Assembly (NCBI RefSeq): GCF_033100135.1
Contig: NZ_CP136920.1
Span: 5,451,001-5,515,000 of the forward strand
Direction: 5' to 3'
Source: Rubellicoccus peritrichatus
Lineage (GTDB): Bacteria; Verrucomicrobiota; Verrucomicrobiia; Opitutales; Cerasicoccaceae
DNA length: 64,000 bases
Positions 60,161-64,000 of the stretch are shown here, one piece after another. The notes beneath the pieces were generated by a model. It made no database searches and was not told the origin of the DNA. It was given only the letters and a program-made list of their open reading frames with translations. The translations under genes and the position numbers were made by a program. Positions within the stretch are counted from its first letter, which is position 1. The number at the start of each line of letters is the position of its first letter.

Positions 60161-62067
60161 TAACTTAATGTGATGGATTCAAGGGGATTCCAATGTCCAA
60201 ACTCTTTGTGCTTAAGATTGGGCCCGGACACAGCTTTAGTAACGACCCAAGGTTTAGCCTCCTCTTCGTTGGTTCCGGCATATAAGAGAAGCGACAGAGT
60301 CATTCGCTCCTTTGGCATCTGACATTTCAACGTTGGAACTAAATGAAACGGCGAAAGCGTATGACGCCGGGTCTCGCTTTCACTCGTCCGTCCAGTGACT
60401 TCGATAGCATCAAAACCTTCAAGGTTTTGCATAACGGTAATTCTACCATCCATCTGCAAAGAGAGATAATCACAAGTCATTTCACTCATAGCCGACTTTT
60501 GAATCATGCACGCCTGCTCGGAATTTGGAATCCCGAGTGGAAAACCACCTTGCCGCAAAAGGCAAGACGCAGATGGCTTAACCTTGTGATGTATAAACAG
60601 CCATGGACCTTTCCAGGAAATGAATGTTTCCACGTCTACCATTTCAGGAAAAGTCTTTTCACCAAGCGTATAGGCACAAAGCAAATGATCTCTGCTCATC
60701 TCCAGGGGAAAGGTCGTATGCCGGCCCAAACGATGGTCATCAAACTCAGCCACTAAAGCGATATCTTCCGGGAAGCGCATTTCCTTGTCCGGCAGCACTG
60801 TCCCCGTTGACGCACGGTAAGCGAGCTTGGACCATTTGGATTCAAAGAATCTCAAATTGACCACTGATACCGAACTGCCTGAATTCAGAATTTCAGTATC
60901 ACCATCAAAGCGTCTAAAGGTCAGTCCAACCTCAGGTATCTCTTCAACTGAATCAGAGTAAACTTCATTTGCAGGTGATGCTTCAGCTTTCCAGAACGCA
61001 TGGTCACGCGGAAGCATGAGCAATGAAAACCCTTTTGAAGACCAATAAGTACTGGATATGCAAGAATAACTTTCTGCAACAATAGGTAACTCATCCTTCC
61101 AACCGATATTCATCCAACCTTCCGGCGCATAAACAGATCCCTTCAGAAAGTAATCAAAATGGTTTTCCGCAATTCGCCTGACATGGCCATAAGGCAGGGG
61201 GCAATCATCTAATAGCAGCGCCGCACCATAAGGGGCCAGGGTCGCGAAACGATAGGTCTGCGATCTCCCAAAGTTCGGGACCGATCCGTCTTCTGCATAC
61301 ACCAGCGAGTAACTCTTCAGAAAATCCCGCGCCCATGCCTGCCAGCGCAATGCGCGGGCTCTATCTCTGCTCCGATACCATAAGGCCCAGCTCAAGCCAT
61401 AGTAATGGAAAGCAAATGCATTGTAGTAATCCGCAGAGTCATTCATCCCATCGCGAAACCAACCACGACCGCGATACATGCTTTCCAGTTCACGAAACCA
61501 CTGTTCGATGAGGGCGTCATCTCCCTTCCGCGCCCTCCCCTCTTTTCCAAGAAACTCCAGCACAAAAATGGCGAAGAACAAGTGATTGTTCCAATGCGTT
61601 CCGGCTGACCTTGAAGTTTCCAACCAGTCCAGCACATTGCTTTTACAATCATCATCCAAGGCATCCCAGAATTCCTCTCTGCACAATTCGAGGCTTAGAA
61701 CAAACAACCCCATCTCCACAACTTGCTGATGGAAGTTCGTCGCCGGCCCCCAGTAGGCATTTGAATTCGGGTCTGTGCCGTGACGCAGACAATCGGCAAA
61801 AGACTTGAGCCAGCCGGGACGTAACTCCAGCGATTCGCTTTTCAGATGCCCCAACCACAGGGCATACAAATGAAACGGTCTGGCAAAGCTCTCCAATCGA
61901 TCAGCCCGCGCATCATGGTCCGAAGCCCGTCCAGATATATCCAGCCTTGCCTCTTGTGCAATGATACGCGGAACCAGCGGGTCCAAAAGAGCCAATGCAC
62001 GATTAGCCAACCAGTCCGACGGATGCGCTGCTTTTTTGGCCTCGGACACTTCAGGTTGAACGATCAT
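60160..62067 (-). CDS. DUF2264 family protein
   Basis: 635 residues from the ATG at 62067. The N-terminal (alpha/alpha) toroid includes RLESFARPFHLYALWLGHL, YWGPATNFHQQVVEMGLFVL, HWNNHLFFAIFVLEFLGKEG, GRGWFRDGMNDSADYYNAFA and FHYYGLSWALWY. The C-terminal part is beta-rich. No signal peptide, so it probably acts in the cytoplasm. Such proteins neighbour glycoside degradation genes; a hydrolase/lyase role on unsaturated or acidic oligosaccharides is inferred. It overlaps the dehydrogenase gene by 17 nt. Confidence 0.8.
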   Translation of the reverse strand: MIVQPEVSEAKKAAHPSDWLANRALALLDPLVPRIIAQEARLDISGRASDHDARADRLESFARPFHLYALWLGHLKSESLELRPGWLKSFADCLRHGTDPNSNAYWGPATNFHQQVVEMGLFVLSLELCREEFWDALDDDCKSNVLDWLETSRSAGTHWNNHLFFAIFVLEFLGKEGRARKGDDALIEQWFRELESMYRGRGWFRDGMNDSADYYNAFAFHYYGLSWALWYRSRDRARALRWQAWARDFLKSYSLVYAEDGSVPNFGRSQTYRFATLAPYGAALLLDDCPLPYGHVRRIAENHFDYFLKGSVYAPEGWMNIGWKDELPIVAESYSCISSTYWSSKGFSLLMLPRDHAFWKAEASPANEVYSDSVEEIPEVGLTFRRFDGDTEILNSGSSVSVVNLRFFESKWSKLAYRASTGTVLPDKEMRFPEDIALVAEFDDHRLGRHTTFPLEMSRDHLLCAYTLGEKTFPEMVDVETFISWKGPWLFIHHKVKPSASCLLRQGGFPLGIPNSEQACMIQKSAMSEMTCDYLSLQMDGRITVMQNLEGFDAIEVTGRTSESETRRHTLSPFHLVPTLKCQMPKERMTLSLLLYAGTNEEEAKPWVVTKAVSGPNLKHKEFGHWNPLESITLS

Positions 62068-63064
62068 AAATTTCCAAATTAACAATAGCCTCCATTGCCT
62101 CTCCACGACTGAAACGCTTGATGTTACTTACTCCATAGGCACCGGCTGTACGGCGTTGATCAACCGTCGGCCCACCAATATGCGGCAAAAGAAGGACGTT
62201 GTCCAATCGCCTTAATGGCGAATCACCAGCAAGCGGTTCCACCGTATACACATCGAGCGCTGCATGTAAATTTCCCTCAGAGCAAACACGGGCTAACGCC
62301 GCTTCATCCACAACGGCACCGCGACCGAGATTCACAAAAAGGCCACCATCAGGAATTGATCGCAATAAGGTTTCTGTGACAATACCCTCGGTTTGAGGCG
62401 TAAGTGACGCCAGCTCGACAATGACTTGGTTCTCGCTGAACAAGGCTTCAAGCGATGGTGAGCGCGAAACACCGAATTCATTTAAAATAGCGTCTGGCAC
62501 CGCTGGAGAGTAAGTCGAAACCTGAACATCGAAAGGCTCAAGCAAACGGACCAGGCAGCTACTGATTGCACCAAAACCATGTATGCCAACTTTCTTTCCA
62601 AAAAGAGAGCGCGTATCGAGATCCGGTCCCTTCCAGGCTCCATTACGGTGCATGGCGCTATTCCAATAGCCGGCCCGTCGCAAACCGGCAATCATCAGCA
62701 TCAAACCACACTCAGCCACAACATGGCTCACAGAACGTCCCCAGTTAGTAACAATTAATCCCGCTTCTATCCAGGACCGAGGCACCAATTTGCGGACGGA
62801 ACCAGGCAGGTGACATACGTATTTCAGGCCTGAACCCATATACTTCTGGGGCGCTTCCGGCAGCCTTGGAGTCTGCCAGCCAGTAACCAAAACCTCCGGT
62901 TTTATGCTGCTCAGAGCATCATCCCAGCCATGCTCATTGATGAAATCAGGATTTAACCATTTAATCTCAGGAGTTATGGCCGATAATTCCTTCTGCAAAG
63001 TCTCGGGTAAAAAGTCGTTCTTTTCAGAATCCGTTAGAACAACGAGTATTTTTCCAATTGACAT
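62051..63064 (-). CDS. D-2-hydroxyacid dehydrogenase
   Basis: 337 residues. The NAD-binding KKVGIHGFGAISSCLVRLLE (G-x-G-x2-A variant), catalytic R in VNLGRGAVVDEAALA, E in LDVYTVEPL and H in LLLPHIGGPTVDQRR are present. First gene of a translationally coupled operon with DUF2264 and the lyase. It may act on a sugar-derived hydroxyacid or 2-oxoacid. Only 30 bp separate its start from the divergent gene at 63095. Confidence 0.9.
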   Translation of the reverse strand: MSIGKILVVLTDSEKNDFLPETLQKELSAITPEIKWLNPDFINEHGWDDALSSIKPEVLVTGWQTPRLPEAPQKYMGSGLKYVCHLPGSVRKLVPRSWIEAGLIVTNWGRSVSHVVAECGLMLMIAGLRRAGYWNSAMHRNGAWKGPDLDTRSLFGKKVGIHGFGAISSCLVRLLEPFDVQVSTYSPAVPDAILNEFGVSRSPSLEALFSENQVIVELASLTPQTEGIVTETLLRSIPDGGLFVNLGRGAVVDEAALARVCSEGNLHAALDVYTVEPLAGDSPLRRLDNVLLLPHIGGPTVDQRRTAGAYGVSNIKRFSRGEAMEAIVNLEIYDRST

Positions 63065-63094
63065 GATCTATTTAATTTTTATTAAATCCTTGAA

Positions 63095-63772
63095 ATGTCA
63101 AACAAAGATTTATCTCAAATCGCCATATTTTTTTTCGCTACCCTGCTGCAGCCCTTTGCCAGTGCCGCAGAGAACGTCATGGCTGGTGCTTCATTTGAAA
63201 ACACACCAGCAGGCGAAACACCTGGTCAACCGTGGAAAACTCGAGCCGAAGGTGAGAACACCAACATCGAACGCAAATCACCTCCCGGGCATGCTTCCAA
63301 GAATTGGATCCGCATTCTAGACCATGATGGAGTTCAAAAAGTTTACCTACAGTTGGACATCCCCCAAGTCACCAAAGGTGAGCTTTCGTTTAAATTATAC
63401 TTCCCCACTACAGACGGCACAATAGGCATTTTCCTGAGAAGCTCCGATCCCACTCTTAAGAATGGCCAGATTGTTGAATTCAAGACCTTAGAAGGAAGCG
63501 GTAACATCTACGTTGGCAGCCATGGTGATCGCTCCAGACTACCAATTACTGTCGCAGGGCCAATCACTTTTGATTTCGACCTGGAATTCGAAGCCACCGA
63601 TGCCGGCGAGCTTGTATCACTCTATGTCAATGATGATGCCGGACGGCACTTAATCCACCAGAACACAGTAGAAGGTGGTGGCGCAGTGGACAAACTGATG
63701 ATCGCAACTGATACCAAGACTTCAGCGACCGAAGTGTACATCGGCGACATTGAAATCAAGAAACGCCCATAA
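63095..63772 (+). CDS. Exported protein, possibly carbohydrate-binding
   Basis: 225 residues with a signal peptide (IAIFFFATLLQPFASAAE). The mature part is beta-rich, with GASFENTPAGETPGQPW, a pattern found at the start of PEP-CTERM-type and laminin-like beta-sandwich proteins, and EVYIGDIEIKKRP at the end. No PEP-CTERM signal. Family not identified. Divergent from the lyase operon. Confidence 0.65.
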   Translation: MSNKDLSQIAIFFFATLLQPFASAAENVMAGASFENTPAGETPGQPWKTRAEGENTNIERKSPPGHASKNWIRILDHDGVQKVYLQLDIPQVTKGELSFKLYFPTTDGTIGIFLRSSDPTLKNGQIVEFKTLEGSGNIYVGSHGDRSRLPITVAGPITFDFDLEFEATDAGELVSLYVNDDAGRHLIHQNTVEGGGAVDKLMIATDTKTSATEVYIGDIEIKKRP

Positions 63773-63810
63773 CTTTCACAAATAATAGCAACCCCGTAAA
63801 ATCAGTAAAA

Positions 63811-64000
63811 ATGAAAACAACCCTACTAACATCACTCGCGACAATCGGCCTATGCGGAAGTCTCTTCGGTCAAACGATTTTCTCTGAAGATTTTCAAACC
63901 GGTCAGACTGTCGGCACCCAACCTACCGGTGCAACTTCTGTAAGGCCTTCAGTGAACACAGCCGACGTCTTCACTGAAATCGTCACCGGCGCCAACAATC
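63811..64000 (+). CDS. Exported protein, 5' part only
   Basis: 63 codons to the window edge. MKTTLLTSLATIGLCGSLFG is a signal peptide; the mature start QTIFSEDFQTGQTVGTQPTG resembles the SFE/EDF-type opening of the preceding protein. The rest lies outside. Confidence 0.6.
   Translation, partial: MKTTLLTSLATIGLCGSLFGQTIFSEDFQTGQTVGTQPTGATSVRPSVNTADVFTEIVTGANN

Overview
The window reads as chromosomal DNA of a marine-type member of Verrucomicrobiota, probably class Opitutia (Puniceicoccales/Opitutales). The signs are a PEP-CTERM exported protein, a BamA-OmpH-LpxD outer-membrane block, a heparinase II/III-type lyase beside a DUF2264 protein, and EF-hand/YHYH and Trp-rich secreted proteins. This is inference from gene content; no rRNA or tRNA gene was seen.

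Layout. 1-3.2 kb: divergent metR/metE. 3.2-7.3 kb: a folate operon (pabB-pabC-folP-folB-folK, no pabA). 7.4-15.8 kb: a Mu-like head-morphogenesis block on the minus strand (connector, capsid, cement, protease, portal, terminase, small membrane proteins) with no tail, integrase or lysogeny genes, interrupted by two plus-strand secreted proteins. 16.4-20.7 kb: rlmN, a YIP1 protein, an excisionase-like HTH protein divergent from a ribbon-helix-helix/PD-(D/E)XK fusion, and an alkyladenine glycosylase. 20.9-31.3 kb: carboxynorspermidine dehydrogenase-like enzyme, PEP-CTERM and YHYH/EF-hand proteins, dnaB-bamA, ompH, lpxD, prs. 31.6-37 kb: a PilX-like surface protein and a tandemly duplicated secreted-protein gene. 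37-45 kb: ABC exporter/TPR/acylphosphatase operon, a PhoD-like pseudoenzyme, an EIIA-diadenylate cyclase fusion, nuoA, rpe. 45.2-52.8 kb: a catabolic cluster (class I amidotransferase, N-formylglutamate amidohydrolase-like, Eat-type permease, glutamine-synthetase-like ligase, aldehyde dehydrogenase, Fe alcohol dehydrogenase) that fits gamma-glutamylated amine, possibly ethanolamine, degradation. 53-57.4 kb: nadC-birA, a 1.3-kb unit bounded by inverted 190-bp elements, truA. 57.5-64 kb: a probable promoter and structured RNA, then a polysaccharide-degradation operon and divergent secreted proteins.

The most unusual material is non-coding. Two loci 41 kb apart (15961-16095 and 57538-57638) carry the same architecture: 8 to 10 degenerate 9-bp units (consensus CAAANNNAT) whose last unit runs straight into a near-consensus -35 box, followed by exactly 16 bp and a -10 box. 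One faces the phage head block. The other faces a 330-nt gene-free stretch full of hairpins that looks like an unannotated RNA gene. Many other spacers hold short-period (7, 8, 9 or 10 bp) degenerate tandem words, usually arranged as inverted pairs with arms up to 30 bp.
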